From: Betaproteobacteria bacterium HGW-Betaproteobacteria-3
Lineage (GTDB): Bacteria > Pseudomonadota > Gammaproteobacteria > Burkholderiales > Burkholderiaceae_C
Assembly: GCA_002842205.1 (NCBI GenBank)
Contig: PHCI01000009.1
Span: forward strand, 1 to 64,000
Direction of reading: 5' to 3'
Length of the DNA stretch: 64,000 nt
The notes beneath the pieces are model-generated. The model made no database searches, was not told the DNA's origin, and worked only from the letters and a program-made list of their open reading frames with translations. Both the position numbers and the translations under genes were made by a program. Positions 26,454 through 35,320 of the stretch are shown in pieces (within the stretch, counting starts at the first letter, position 1; each line of letters starts with the position of its first letter).

Positions 26454-27275
26454 TCAGCTGTCCAGTTCACGGGCAAGCTCCCTCGCCGCAGGGCGGGAAA
26501 TTCCCAGCAGGTGACCCAGATCGGTGAAATCATCCGGAAGCGCCGGGTTGTCCCAGTCGTGTTGCGTATGGCGCGCGATCCTGACGGCAAGTTTCACGTT
26601 CTGGACACTGGGCCGATGTTCAAATTGCGGGTCTGCCATCTGGCGCAGCAGCGCGGGCAGGCGCCATGCGGTCATCAAGGAGAGTTCGAGTGCTTCTGAC
26701 TCGACGTGGAGCACCTCAAGGCGTGCCTGTGCGGTACGAAGAGCGGCGTCCTGCTGCTGGCGGTGCTGGATTTCCAGGGCCAGTTGGGGGGCTTCACACC
26801 AGAGCAGCAGACCCATGAAATCGTGCAACAGGGCCGCCTGGTGAATGACATCCGCGTCGTCGTCCATCCGGTGCACTGCGAAGCCCAGCGCGAACCGGGA
26901 CGCCCGCCACCCACGTTCCACGGCCGCATGCAACCCGGCCAGCGCCAACGGCTGGTCCGAGATGCGCTGCTCTACCGACACGAGTTGCGAAAAATCGCGC
27001 ATGAATGGCCGAATGCCCATGAGGATCAGTGCTGCTCGGACAGTCTCGACGTCGGTCTGCAGGCGTGACGCGTATTTGCGGGACACATGCACGAGCACGC
27101 GCAAGGTCATGAGCGGGTCTTTCAGCACGATCTCGGCAAGCGAATTCGCGTCAATCCGCTCGTCGTCGGGGTCCAGCGACGAGATCACTTCCGCAGTTTC
27201 GGTCAGCACAGGAATGTCGAAATCCCTGAAATGACGGGTCCATGCGGTGGTATCGGAGAAGGGTTTGTGGATCAT
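26454..27275 (-). CDS. HDOD domain signalling protein
   Basis: The 273-residue product matches a stand-alone HDOD domain (about 15-215): it starts MIHKPFSDTTAWTRHFRDFD, with IPVLTETAEVISSLD, NSLAEIVLKDPLMTLRVLVH and the helical core LILMGIRPFMRDFSQL, and has VIHQAALLHDFMGLLLW. HDOD proteins are non-catalytic relatives of HD phosphohydrolases used in stress and motility signalling. It is the second HDOD gene at an edge of the flagellar block. It is monocistronic or follows nothing obvious; it reads away from the tRNA-Arg gene. Confidence 0.8.
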   Translation of the reverse strand: MIHKPFSDTTAWTRHFRDFDIPVLTETAEVISSLDPDDERIDANSLAEIVLKDPLMTLRVLVHVSRKYASRLQTDVETVRAALILMGIRPFMRDFSQLVSVEQRISDQPLALAGLHAAVERGWRASRFALGFAVHRMDDDADVIHQAALLHDFMGLLLWCEAPQLALEIQHRQQQDAALRTAQARLEVLHVESEALELSLMTAWRLPALLRQMADPQFEHRPSVQNVKLAVRIARHTQHDWDNPALPDDFTDLGHLLGISRPAARELARELDS

Positions 27276-27412
27276 GGTTTGGGTCTTGCCGGATGTTTCG
27301 GCCGGTTTCGGGCCGGCTTGAGCCTGTTGGGGCCCGCGTGGCGCAGCAGGACCATGCCGAAACCCCGGCAGGGCCCCATGGTGTGCATTTCCTCACCGTT
27401 GAAAGACACTGC

Positions 27413-27418
27413 TATAAT
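27413..27418 (+). promoter_or_regulatory. -10 box of the tRNA-Arg promoter
   Basis: A perfect TATAAT lies 10 bases before the mature tRNA 5' end. No convincing -35 box is found at 16-18 bases; TTGAAA upstream is only 8 bases away. Confidence 0.5.
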
Positions 27419-27428
27419 TCAAGACTTC

Positions 27429-27505
27429 GCGGCTGTAGCTCAGTTGGATAGAGTACTTGGCTACGAACCAAGGGGTCGTGGGTTCAATTCCTGCCAGCCG
27501 CACCA
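27429..27505 (+). tRNA. tRNA-Arg (anticodon ACG)
   Basis: The 77-base sequence folds as a cloverleaf: acceptor GCGGCTG pairs with CAGCCGC, the D-loop has AGTTGGA, the anticodon stem CTTGG/CCAAG encloses CTACGAA giving anticodon ACG, and the T arm has GGTTCAATTC. CCA is encoded at 27503-27505. ACG is normally edited to ICG and reads CGU, CGC and CGA codons. Confidence 0.97.
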
Positions 27506-27511
27506 AAATGA

Positions 27512-27547
27512 GAATGCCCGCAATCCACCGATTGCGGGCATTTTTCT
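27512..27547 (+). terminator. Rho-independent terminator after tRNA-Arg
   Basis: A 13-bp perfect stem (AATGCCCGCAATC, loop CACC, GATTGCGGGCATT) is followed by TTTTCTT, seven bases after the tRNA. greB starts about 20 bases further on. Confidence 0.9.
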
Positions 27548-27566
27548 TGGGGCAGAGGGGCTTTCC

Positions 27567-28148
27567 ATGAGCAAGGCGTTCACACGTGAAACGGATGCCG
27601 GTGATGGCGATGATGGGGATGGGGATGACCGCAACACGCCTCACATCCCCGCCGGAACCCGGAACTACATCACCCCCGCGGGCTACGCCAGGTTGCGGGA
27701 GGAACTGTTCGACCTGATCGACAACGAGCGCCCCAAAGTCGTCGAGATCGTCCATTGGGCGGCCAGCAACGGTGATCGCTCCGAGAATGGCGACTATCTC
27801 TACGGCAAAAAGCGCCTTCGCGAAATTGACCGGCGCATCCGTTTCCTGACCCAGCGCCTCGAAATTGCCGAGGTGACCGACCCCACCCACCATTTCGGCA
27901 ACGACCAGGTTTTTTTTGGTGCCACGGTGACCTATGCCTACGTCGGCGCCGACGGTGCTGACGTCGAAACGACGATCACGATTCTGGGGATCGATGAGGC
28001 CGACAGTGCGCAGGGCCAGGTCAGTTGGGTGTCGCCCATTGCCCGAGCGCTTCTCAAATCGCATGTGGGCGATGTGGTCAGGCTTTCAACGCCCGGTGGG
28101 GTCCAGCAAATCGAGATCCTGAACGTTCAGTACCCACCTTCGCATTGA
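27567..28148 (+). CDS. greB: transcript cleavage factor GreB
   Basis: Gre factors enter the RNA polymerase channel and trigger cleavage of backtracked RNA. The 193-residue product has the N-terminal coiled coil (about 35-110, YITPAGYARLREELFDLIDN, with the acidic tip ASNGDRSENGDYLYGKKRLR) and the C-terminal FKBP-like domain (about 115-190, SWVSPIARALLKSHVGDVV). GreB rather than GreA is favoured by the GDYLYGKKRLREIDRRIRFL pattern. The first about 30 residues are an extra acidic extension rich in Gly-Asp. The ATG after the tRNA terminator is the only sensible start. Confidence 0.92.
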   Translation: MSKAFTRETDAGDGDDGDGDDRNTPHIPAGTRNYITPAGYARLREELFDLIDNERPKVVEIVHWAASNGDRSENGDYLYGKKRLREIDRRIRFLTQRLEIAEVTDPTHHFGNDQVFFGATVTYAYVGADGADVETTITILGIDEADSAQGQVSWVSPIARALLKSHVGDVVRLSTPGGVQQIEILNVQYPPSH

Positions 28149-28152
28149 GTCG

Positions 28153-30426
28153 TCAGGCTGTGGGGCGTGCGCGCACCACCTGCAATACCGAGGTGGTGCG
28201 TTTCAAATTGCGCATCACAGACTCCAGGTGATGGCGATCGCGCACGGCGACCACAAACCGGAGATCCGTCGCGTCCTGGGCCACCTCGTCATTCATGTCC
28301 ACCCGCGTGATATCGGCCTCGGCGCTGGTCAACGCGGAGGCCACACGGGCCAGCACCCCCTTGCCGTTGTTGACCGTGACGACCAGACAGGTCTCAAACG
28401 ACCGAACGGGCTCATCCGACCATTCCACCGTAATGAAGCGGTCGCTGTCCCGATGCTGAAGCCGGGTGGCCACGGCGCAATCGCTCACATGGACCATCAC
28501 GCCTTCGCCGCGCCCCACGTAGCCGACGATATCGTCGCCCGGGATGGGGCGACAGCATGGGGCGTACTTGATCGAAGCGTTTTCGCTGCCGTCCAGGGTA
28601 ATGGCACCCTGGGCGACGGATTCGTTGGCGCCATACCGTTCGCGGGAAATCAGCAATGCGTCAGGTCTGTCCCCTGTTTCGGCCAGCAGGGCCACCAGGC
28701 GTTTGGCGACGATGCTGGCGATTCGCTTGCCCAGTCCGAGATCGGTCAGCAATTCGCCGCGGGTCCGGTTGCCCGTGATTCGCAGCAGTTTGTCCCACAA
28801 CGCCTGATTCTCGGGCGTTTCATCGGGCAGCTTTTCAATGCCTTCGGCGCGCAGCGCCTGCGCCAGCATCTTTCCGCCCAGACCTTCCGATTCGCTTTGC
28901 GCAAGCGTCTTCAGATAGTGGCGGATCTTGGACCGCGCCCGGCCCGTCCGCACAAAACCGAGCCAGGCCGGGTTGGGGGTGGACACGGGCGCGGTGATCA
29001 CTTCGACGACATCGCCATTTTTCAGTTCGGTGCGCAGGGGCACCTGATCACCGTTGACTTTGGCTGCGGCCGTACGGTCCCCCACGTTGCTGTGAATGGC
29101 GTAGGCAAAATCAACGACGGTGGCGCCCCGTGGCAATGCCAGAATCTGGCTTTTCGGGGTGAATACATACACCGCGTCGGGGTACAGATCGACCTTGACG
29201 TGGTCCCAGAACTCGCTGGCGTCGTGGGTTTCGTTCTGGATGTCGAGCAGCGACTGGAGCCATTTGGCTCCCAACCGGTCCGCGGTCGTGCCGTCGGGGT
29301 CCGTGGCCTTGTAGAGCCAGTGCGCCGCCACGCCAGACTCGGCCACCACGTTCATGGCTTCCGTGCGCATCTGGAACTCGACGTTGACGCCCGACGGCCC
29401 CACCAGGGTGGTGTGCAGTGACTGATAGCCGTTGAGCTTGGCAATGGCAATGTGATCCTTGAATTTGCCCGGGACCGGTTTGTACAACTGGTGCAGGATG
29501 CCCAGTGCGGTGTAGCAATCGATGACGGTCGGCAAAATCACGCGAAAACCGTAAATGTCGGTCACCTGGGCAAAACTCAGGTGCTTCTCGCGCATCTTGC
29601 GATAGATGGAATAGAGGGTTTTTTCGCGTCCGGCAATGCGAACGGACAGATTGCCGGCCTGGAACACCGCCTGCACGTCGCGTTCGACCTTCTGGATCAG
29701 GTCGCGGCGCCGGTTGCGGGCTTTCGAAACGGCCTTGTCCAGGATGTTGTAGCGCCACGGCTTCAGATGGCGAAACGACAGGTCCTGCAGCTCACGGTAG
29801 GTCTGGTTCAGTCCCAGACGATGCGCAATGGGAACATAAATCTCAAGGGTCTCGGAGGCAATGCGAAGCCATTTTTCGCGCGGCACGTCGGTCAGGGTGC
29901 GCATGTTGTGCGTGCGGTCGGCGAGCTTGATGAGGATCACCCGGACGTCGCGCGCCATGGCCAGAAGCATTTTCCGGAAAGACTCGGCCTGGTTTTCCTC
30001 CCGCGTGGTGAACTGGACTTTTTCGAGCTTGGTCAAGCCGTCCACCAGTTCGGCGACGGGGGCGCCAAACCGTTCGATCAACTCGGCCTTGGTGATGCCG
30101 CAATCCTCAATGGAATCATGCAACAGCGCGGCCATCAGGGACTGCGCGTCCAGCTTCCATTCCGCGCATTGGGCCGCCACCGCGATCGGGTGGGTGATGT
30201 AAGGCTCGCCGTTGTTGCGCAGCTGCCCCAGATGCGCCTCGTCGGCAAACCGGTAGGCAAGCCGGATCTGTTCGACGTCCGCCGATTCCAGATAGTCCAG
30301 TTTTGCAGTCAGCGCAGCAAAGCTGGCCGCTGCCGCATTGGCAGCCGCTGGACTGGGGGGCGAAGGCTTCCGGCCACGAGACGGTCGGGCGGGCTCCGCC
30401 GAAGCTGGGTTCAGCAGGGCGCTCAT
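28153..30426 (-). CDS. spoT: bifunctional (p)ppGpp synthetase/hydrolase SpoT
   Basis: SpoT makes and degrades the alarmone (p)ppGpp. The 757-residue product has an HD hydrolase domain with His103-Asp104 and Glu107-Asp108 (AALLHDSIED) intact, a synthetase domain (about 260-380, with IYGFRVILPTVIDCYTALGI), a TGS domain (about 405-465, VYVFTPKSQILALPRGATVV) and a C-terminal ACT domain (about 680-757). The intact HD motif separates it from monofunctional RelA. The first 40 residues are Ala/Pro-rich. The gmk-rpoZ-spoT order matches E. coli. Confidence 0.95.
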   Translation of the reverse strand: MSALLNPASAEPARPSRGRKPSPPSPAAANAAAASFAALTAKLDYLESADVEQIRLAYRFADEAHLGQLRNNGEPYITHPIAVAAQCAEWKLDAQSLMAALLHDSIEDCGITKAELIERFGAPVAELVDGLTKLEKVQFTTREENQAESFRKMLLAMARDVRVILIKLADRTHNMRTLTDVPREKWLRIASETLEIYVPIAHRLGLNQTYRELQDLSFRHLKPWRYNILDKAVSKARNRRRDLIQKVERDVQAVFQAGNLSVRIAGREKTLYSIYRKMREKHLSFAQVTDIYGFRVILPTVIDCYTALGILHQLYKPVPGKFKDHIAIAKLNGYQSLHTTLVGPSGVNVEFQMRTEAMNVVAESGVAAHWLYKATDPDGTTADRLGAKWLQSLLDIQNETHDASEFWDHVKVDLYPDAVYVFTPKSQILALPRGATVVDFAYAIHSNVGDRTAAAKVNGDQVPLRTELKNGDVVEVITAPVSTPNPAWLGFVRTGRARSKIRHYLKTLAQSESEGLGGKMLAQALRAEGIEKLPDETPENQALWDKLLRITGNRTRGELLTDLGLGKRIASIVAKRLVALLAETGDRPDALLISRERYGANESVAQGAITLDGSENASIKYAPCCRPIPGDDIVGYVGRGEGVMVHVSDCAVATRLQHRDSDRFITVEWSDEPVRSFETCLVVTVNNGKGVLARVASALTSAEADITRVDMNDEVAQDATDLRFVVAVRDRHHLESVMRNLKRTTSVLQVVRARPTA

Positions 30427-30470
30427 CCCTTAAATGTAGCGCCAGCGGCGAAACTTGTTAATGCCCATGA

Positions 30471-30497
30471 AAAAAGCACCGGTGAACGGTGCTTTTT
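30471..30497. terminator. bidirectional-looking terminator between rpoZ and spoT
   Basis: AAAAAGCACCG, loop GTGAA, CGGTGCTTTTT is a perfect 11-bp stem flanked by A/T runs on both sides. On the coding (minus) strand it would end in a T-tract, so part of rpoZ transcription may stop before spoT. Confidence 0.8.
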
Positions 30498-30519
30498 GGA
30501 GGGAGTCGGAGCGCCCGTA

Positions 30520-30723
30520 TCAGCCGGGTACTTTTTTCAGCATCTCGATGCCGATCTTGCCTGCCGCGATCTCGCGCAATGCCGTCACGCAAGGCTTGTT
30601 CTTGCTCTCGATTTTTGGGGCATGTCCCTGGCTCAGCATGCGGGCGCGGTAGGTGGCCGCCAGCACCAGCTGAAAGCGGTTGGGGATTTGTTGCAGGCAG
30701 TCTTCTACAGTGATACGGGCCAT
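30520..30723 (-). CDS. rpoZ: RNA polymerase omega subunit
   Basis: Omega assists RNA polymerase assembly and forms part of a ppGpp site. The 67-residue product is [20 protein letters not shown] onward, with [11 protein letters not shown], matching the family over its whole length. It lies between gmk and spoT, 15 bases after gmk. An apparent terminator follows. Confidence 0.97.
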   Translation of the reverse strand: MARITVEDCLQQIPNRFQLVLAATYRARMLSQGHAPKIESKNKPCVTALREIAAGKIGIEMLKKVPG

Positions 30724-30738
30724 GGAGCTCTCCGGAAG

Positions 30739-31359
30739 CTAGATAATGTTCAGAGCCTTGAATGTGTCGGCTCGGGCTCGGCGCTGGGCCGAAAACTTCA
30801 GGCGTTGTGCATGAACGACCGCTTTGAGGTCAAACAACGCCCGGTCAAATAACTCGTTGATTATAACGAAGTCGAATTCCTGGGCCTGCGTCATCTCAAG
30901 CGCCGCATTCTTCAGTCGCAACTCGATGACATCGGCCGAGTCTTCGCCGCGCCGCTCGAGCCGCGCGCGCAACTCCTCCCAACTGGGCGGCAGAATGAAA
31001 ATCAAGACGGCATTGGCAAACGCCTTCTTGATCTGGAGGGCGCCCTGAAAGTCGATTTCGAGAATCACGTCGGCGCCTTGTGCAATGCGCTCTTCAATGG
31101 CGCGCCGGGAGGTGCCATAGCGCTGGCCATGCACATGCGCCCACTCCACAAACGCTTCGCCCAGCACCATGGCGTCGAACTCCTGCTGCGAGACGAAGAA
31201 GTACTCGCGACCGTGCTTTTCCTGGCCTCTGGGGGCGCGGGTCGTGTGGGACACGGACGGCTGGACCCGCGCGTCGAGCTCCATCAGGGCCTTGACGAGA
31301 CTCGACTTGCCGGCCCCGCTGGGGGCGGCCACGACAAACAAATTTCCGGGGTAGTCCAT
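30739..31359 (-). CDS. gmk: guanylate kinase
   Basis: Phosphorylates GMP to GDP with ATP. The 206-residue product starts [20 protein letters not shown], with P-loop APSGAGKSS at 12-20, the GMP-binding [20 protein letters not shown] (about 36-55) and [12 protein letters not shown]. Length is typical. It is the first gene of gmk-rpoZ-spoT, and yicC lies just upstream on the same strand. Confidence 0.97.
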   Translation of the reverse strand: MDYPGNLFVVAAPSGAGKSSLVKALMELDARVQPSVSHTTRAPRGQEKHGREYFFVSQQEFDAMVLGEAFVEWAHVHGQRYGTSRRAIEERIAQGADVILEIDFQGALQIKKAFANAVLIFILPPSWEELRARLERRGEDSADVIELRLKNAALEMTQAQEFDFVIINELFDRALFDLKAVVHAQRLKFSAQRRARADTFKALNII

Positions 31360-31366
31360 ATGGAAT

Positions 31367-31395
31367 GGCGTTTTTTAGCTACAAAAAAGATAATT
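31367..31395 (+). repeat. degenerate remnant of an intergenic repeat
   Basis: TTTTTTAGCTACAAAAAAGATAATT-like sequence fills the short gap between gmk and yicC. It shares only TAGCTA and the A/T flank with the full repeat copies. Confidence 0.3.
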
Positions 31396-32313
31396 TCATT
31401 CGATGTTCTGGACCTGCTCGCGCATCTGCTCGATCAACACCTTCATGTCGACAGAGATGTGCGTGAGTTCCAGGGCGGCCGATTTGGAGCCCAGTGTGTT
31501 GGCTTCCCGGTGCAGTTCCTGGATCAGGAAGTCCAGCCGTTTGCCGACCTCTGCGCCTTTGGCGAGCAACCGCTCGATCTCGTCCAGATGTGAGGCCAGC
31601 CGGGTCAGTTCTTCCGCAACGTCAATGCGGATGGCAAAGGCCGTGGCCTCCGTCAGGGCCCGGTCCTGCGCCATATCGGGAGCGATGGCGCCGTCGGCCA
31701 GCGCCATGGCTTCCTTCCAGCGGTCCAGAAACCGCGTGCGCTGCTGCTCCACCAGGCGCGGAACCAGGGGCGCGGCCTGCAAGGCCAGCGCACGCAGCTG
31801 CGCGACGTGGCCCAGCAACATCGTGACCAGACGCGCGCCCTCGCGTTCCCGGGCGGCCATCAGCGCGGCCAGCGCCTCTTGTGCCAGTGCGGGGACCGCC
31901 TCGCTCCAGTCTGCGCTGGCGCCGCCCTCGGATGCCGACAGCCGGATGACATCGGCCACCGACAGCGGGGCCGCGGCCGGCAGCCAGGCGCGGACGGTGT
32001 CTTGCACCGCGTTGAGGCGCTGCAGCAGGCGGGGGCTGGGTTCGGCCACGCTCCCCGGCGAATGGGTGTCGATGGCCGCACGGACTTCAACCTTGCCGCG
32101 TTTGAGGCGCTGGGTCAGGAGTTCGCGCAGCGCGGGCTCATGCTGGCGCAGCTCTTCGGGCAGCCGGAAGCTCAGGTCGAGAAAGCGGCTGTTGACCGAA
32201 CGGATCTCCAGGCCCAGCCGGGACGGCCCGATGTGTCTGTTTTCCGAGTCAGGCCCGAAAGAAGCTGCGCCGTGCTGGGCACTGGCGTAGCCGGTCATGC
32301 TGTAAACTGGCAT
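31396..32313 (-). CDS. yicC: YicC family endoribonuclease-like protein
   Basis: YicC proteins are RNases (E. coli YicC is reported to act on small RNA) usually found near gmk. The 305-residue product from this ATG begins MPVYSMTGYASAQHG, the expected YicC N-terminus, has SVNSRFLDLSFRLPEEL (about 38-54) and the C-terminal signature GKRLDFLIQELHREANTLGS. The longer reading frame starting at 32484 would overlap the divergent kinase gene and lacks family resemblance. Linked to gmk-rpoZ-spoT. Confidence 0.93.
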   Translation of the reverse strand: MPVYSMTGYASAQHGAASFGPDSENRHIGPSRLGLEIRSVNSRFLDLSFRLPEELRQHEPALRELLTQRLKRGKVEVRAAIDTHSPGSVAEPSPRLLQRLNAVQDTVRAWLPAAAPLSVADVIRLSASEGGASADWSEAVPALAQEALAALMAAREREGARLVTMLLGHVAQLRALALQAAPLVPRLVEQQRTRFLDRWKEAMALADGAIAPDMAQDRALTEATAFAIRIDVAEELTRLASHLDEIERLLAKGAEVGKRLDFLIQELHREANTLGSKSAALELTHISVDMKVLIEQMREQVQNIE

Positions 32314-32416
32314 CGAGGTCCCGGTGATGGTTGCTGCAGGCAGGGAGAATTCGGAGAATAGCCGGATTTCCGTGCGATGCAATGCGACCCGCCTTTCGTC
32401 CAACTCCACCCAAATT

Positions 32417-33424
32417 ATGTCAAAGGTCAAACCTGCTTCGTTGCCGCCGGATACCGTGATCGGTGGATACCGGGTGGTGCGCAAGGTATCTGCCGGTGGT
32501 TTCGGCGTGGTTTACCTGGCGGTGGACAACGACGGCCAGCAGGTCGCCGTCAAGGAATACCTGCCCTCGTCCCTGGCCTCGCGTGCGCCCGGTGAATTGC
32601 TGCCGCAGGTGCAGCCCGAAAAGCTCTCCCTGTACCGGCTGGGCCTCAAAAGTTTCTTTGAAGAGGGGCGCTCGCTGGCCCAGATCTCCCACGCCTCGGT
32701 GGTGAGCGTGCTGAACTTCTTCCGGGAAAACGAAACCGTCTACATGGTGATGAATTACCTGGAAGGCGCCACGCTGCAGGATTTCATCATCACTGCGCGC
32801 GAACTGAAGAAGCAGAAGGTGTTCCGCGAATCGACGATCCGGTCGTTGTTTGACGAAATCCTGCGCGGCCTTCGCATCGTGCACCAGCACAAGATGCTGC
32901 ATCTGGACATCAAGCCGGCCAACATCTTCATCACGGACGACAACCGCGCCGTGCTGATTGACTTTGGCGCTGCGCGTGAAGTGCTGAGCAAAGAGGGCAA
33001 CTTTATCCGCCCGATGTACACCCCCGGCTTTGCGGCCCCCGAAATGTACCGGCGCGACTCCTCCATGGGCCCATGGACCGACATCTACGCCATTGGCGCC
33101 TGCATTTACGCCTGCATGCAGGGCTATCCCCCCAACGACGCACCCCAGCGGCTGGAAAAAGACCGGCTCTCGCTGGCGCTGTCGCGGTTGCGTGGCGTGT
33201 ATTCCGACAACCTGATCGAAGTGGTCGAGTGGTGCATGTCGCTCGACCCGTTGTCGCGGCCGCAGTCGGTGTTCGCGCTGCAAAAAGAGCTGAGCCGCGA
33301 AAGCGAACGTCGCTACACCAAGCTCTCGGTGGGCGAAAAAATGCGTTTGCAGTTCGACAACATGGTGACGGACACCAAGAAAAACATCCGCAAGGCCACG
33401 GCTTTCGGGCCCAAACCCAAATGA
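32417..33424 (+). CDS. Ser/Thr protein kinase (Hanks type), soluble
   Basis: The 335-residue product is a protein kinase catalytic domain with Gly loop SAGGFGVV (26-32), ATP-binding Lys46 in VAVKEYLP, catalytic-loop Asp164 in HLDIKPAN, and DFG Asp182. The usual HRD triad reads HLD, so the Arg that normally couples to the activation loop is missing, as in non-RD kinases. There is no membrane segment or sensor domain; the C-terminus ends in a basic tail (KKNIRKATAFGPKPK). It pairs with the PP2C gene 76 bases downstream. Targets are unknown. Confidence 0.9.
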   Translation: MSKVKPASLPPDTVIGGYRVVRKVSAGGFGVVYLAVDNDGQQVAVKEYLPSSLASRAPGELLPQVQPEKLSLYRLGLKSFFEEGRSLAQISHASVVSVLNFFRENETVYMVMNYLEGATLQDFIITARELKKQKVFRESTIRSLFDEILRGLRIVHQHKMLHLDIKPANIFITDDNRAVLIDFGAAREVLSKEGNFIRPMYTPGFAAPEMYRRDSSMGPWTDIYAIGACIYACMQGYPPNDAPQRLEKDRLSLALSRLRGVYSDNLIEVVEWCMSLDPLSRPQSVFALQKELSRESERRYTKLSVGEKMRLQFDNMVTDTKKNIRKATAFGPKPK

Positions 33425-33500
33425 CCGGCCGCGCAAGCAAGTCCATTGACGGGCTCTCCAAAGGGGCTTCGCTGCCCTGCGACTGCCCGCCGGAGGTTGA

Positions 33501-34403
33501 ATGAAATTCTCGGTGTTCCAGATCAGCCGCAAAGGTGGCCGGGAAAAGAACGAAGATCGCATGGGCTACTGCTACACGCGGGAGTCCGGGCTGTTTGTGC
33601 TGGCCGATGGCATGGGCGGGCACCCGGAGGGCGAAGTGGCGGCGCAGCTGGCCCTGCAGACCATTTCCGCGTTGTACCAAAAAGAGGCGCGGCCCGTGGT
33701 CAACGATGTCACCGAGTTTCTGGCGTCGTCGCTCATGGCGGCGCACCACCAGATCATCCGCTACGCCAGTGAAAAGGGCATGCTGGACACGCCCCGCACC
33801 ACCCTGGTGGCGGCCGTCCTGCAGGGCACCAGTGCGACCTGGGTGCACTGCGGCGATTCACGCCTGTATGTGGTGCGCGACGGTGAACTGCTGACCCGTA
33901 CGCGTGACCATTCGTACCTGGAGCACAAGAACTCCGGCGTGATCAAACTCACCACGCTCAACCGCAACATCCTGTTCACCTGCCTGGGTTCGCCCACCAA
34001 ACCGGTGTTCGACGTCACCGGCCCGGTGACCCTGCAGCAGGGCGACAAAATCCTGCTGTGCTCCGATGGCCTGTGGGGCACGCTGGACGACCAGGAAATT
34101 GTGCGTCAGCTGGGCGCCTTGCCGGTGGCCGAAGCCGTGCCCGAACTGGTCGAAAGCGCCTTGCGCAGTGGCGGCGAGCGTTGCGACAACGTGACCGTGA
34201 TCGCGCTCGAATGGGAAACCCCCGATGCGTTTGAGTCCACGCGTGGCATTTCCACCGACAGCATCAACGATGGCGTATTTGCCTCCACCATCCAGGCCGG
34301 TGTGCTGGACACCCTGGTGGACGACCTGGACGACGCGGCCATCGAACGCTCGATCGCTGAAATCAACGAAGCCATCCGGCGATCGGCAGCGCGCAAGTCC
34401 TGA
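33501..34403 (+). CDS. PP2C-family Ser/Thr protein phosphatase
   Basis: The 300-residue product has the PPM/PP2C metal-binding motifs: KNEDR (15-19), LFVLADGMGGHPEGE (about 31-45), CGDSRLYVVRDG and CSDGLW, GERCDNVTVIAL. It should reverse phosphorylation by the neighbouring kinase. The last about 60 residues (after DNVTVIALEW) are an extra acidic/helical tail. GGAGGTTGA precedes the ATG. Kinase-phosphatase gene pairs are common regulatory units; the substrate cannot be deduced. Confidence 0.92.
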   Translation: MKFSVFQISRKGGREKNEDRMGYCYTRESGLFVLADGMGGHPEGEVAAQLALQTISALYQKEARPVVNDVTEFLASSLMAAHHQIIRYASEKGMLDTPRTTLVAAVLQGTSATWVHCGDSRLYVVRDGELLTRTRDHSYLEHKNSGVIKLTTLNRNILFTCLGSPTKPVFDVTGPVTLQQGDKILLCSDGLWGTLDDQEIVRQLGALPVAEAVPELVESALRSGGERCDNVTVIALEWETPDAFESTRGISTDSINDGVFASTIQAGVLDTLVDDLDDAAIERSIAEINEAIRRSAARKS

Positions 34404-34510
34404 GCGGTGCACGCGGGCAGCCCCGGGGGCTGTGCCTGCGCTGACTTCCCGCCGTTGCGCCGCTTCCCGTTTTTCCCTGCTCTTTGACCCTGCCTGACCG
34501 AAACCCGACC

Positions 34511-35266
34511 ATGACCGATCCAACCCTTCGCGCCACCGGCGCAGCCTCATCGCTTCGCGGCGCGCGCGCACCTGACCAGCTGCGCCCCGTGCGCATCACG
34601 CGCGGCTACACCATCCATGCCGAAGGCTCGGTGCTGATCGAGTTTGGCAACACCAGGGTGCTGTGCACCGCGTCGGTCGAGGAAAAAGTACCTGGCCACA
34701 AAAAGGGCAGTGGCGAGGGCTGGGTGACGGCCGAATACGGCATGCTGCCCCGCGCCACCCATACCCGCAGCGACCGCGAAGCCGCGCGCGGCAAGCAAAG
34801 CGGCCGCACGCAGGAAATCCAGCGCCTGATCGGCCGCTCGATGCGCGCGGTGTTCGATCTGAAAAAGCTGGGTGAGCGCACCATCCACCTCGATTGCGAC
34901 GTCCTCCAGGCCGATGGCGGCACCCGCACCGCCAGCATCACCGGTGCCTTTGTCGCGGCACAGGATGCCGTGAACCTGCTGCTCGCGCAGGGCAAGCTGG
35001 CGCAAACCCCCGTGCTGGGCCCTGTGGCGGCCATCTCGGTGGGCCTGCTCGACGGCGTGCCGCTGCTGGACCTGGAATACACCGAAGACGCCACCTGCGA
35101 CACCGACATGAACGTGGTCATGACCGGCGCCGGTCATTTTGTCGAGGTGCAGGGCACGGCCGAGGGCGTGGCGTTTTCGCGCCACGAAATGGACAGCCTG
35201 CTGGCCCTGGCCGAAAAAGGCATCGGCGAGCTGATCGTGTTGCAGCAGCAATCATTGCAAAAATAA
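34511..35266 (+). CDS. rph: ribonuclease PH
   Basis: Phosphorolytic 3'-5' exoribonuclease that trims tRNA precursors. The 251-residue product has the family segments [51 protein letters not shown] and [18 protein letters not shown], plus [19 protein letters not shown] with the active-site acidic residues. The ATG at 34511 is preferred to 34484; the first about 20 residues are an unusual Ala-rich leader. Its TAA stop abuts a 44-base repeat that spans the whole gap to rdgB. Confidence 0.95.
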   Translation: MTDPTLRATGAASSLRGARAPDQLRPVRITRGYTIHAEGSVLIEFGNTRVLCTASVEEKVPGHKKGSGEGWVTAEYGMLPRATHTRSDREAARGKQSGRTQEIQRLIGRSMRAVFDLKKLGERTIHLDCDVLQADGGTRTASITGAFVAAQDAVNLLLAQGKLAQTPVLGPVAAISVGLLDGVPLLDLEYTEDATCDTDMNVVMTGAGHFVEVQGTAEGVAFSRHEMDSLLALAEKGIGELIVLQQQSLQK

Positions 35267-35320
35267 TAGCTAACTATCGCCATATGGCGGGGGCTAAGGC
35301 CATATTTCTTATGAAAATTG
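35263..35320 (+). repeat. intergenic repeat, copy 3, filling the rph-rdgB gap
   Basis: It begins with TAGCTAACTATCGCC right after the rph stop, continues GGCGGGGGCTAAGGCCATAT and ends TTTCTTATGAAAA. The entire 44-base intergenic region is repeat, and the rdgB ATG lies where other copies have ATT or a similar triplet. Confidence 0.85.

Noticed and set aside
27399-27404. TTGAAA as -35 box for tRNA-Arg
   Set aside because: Only 8 bases separate it from TATAAT; a functional spacer is 16-18.
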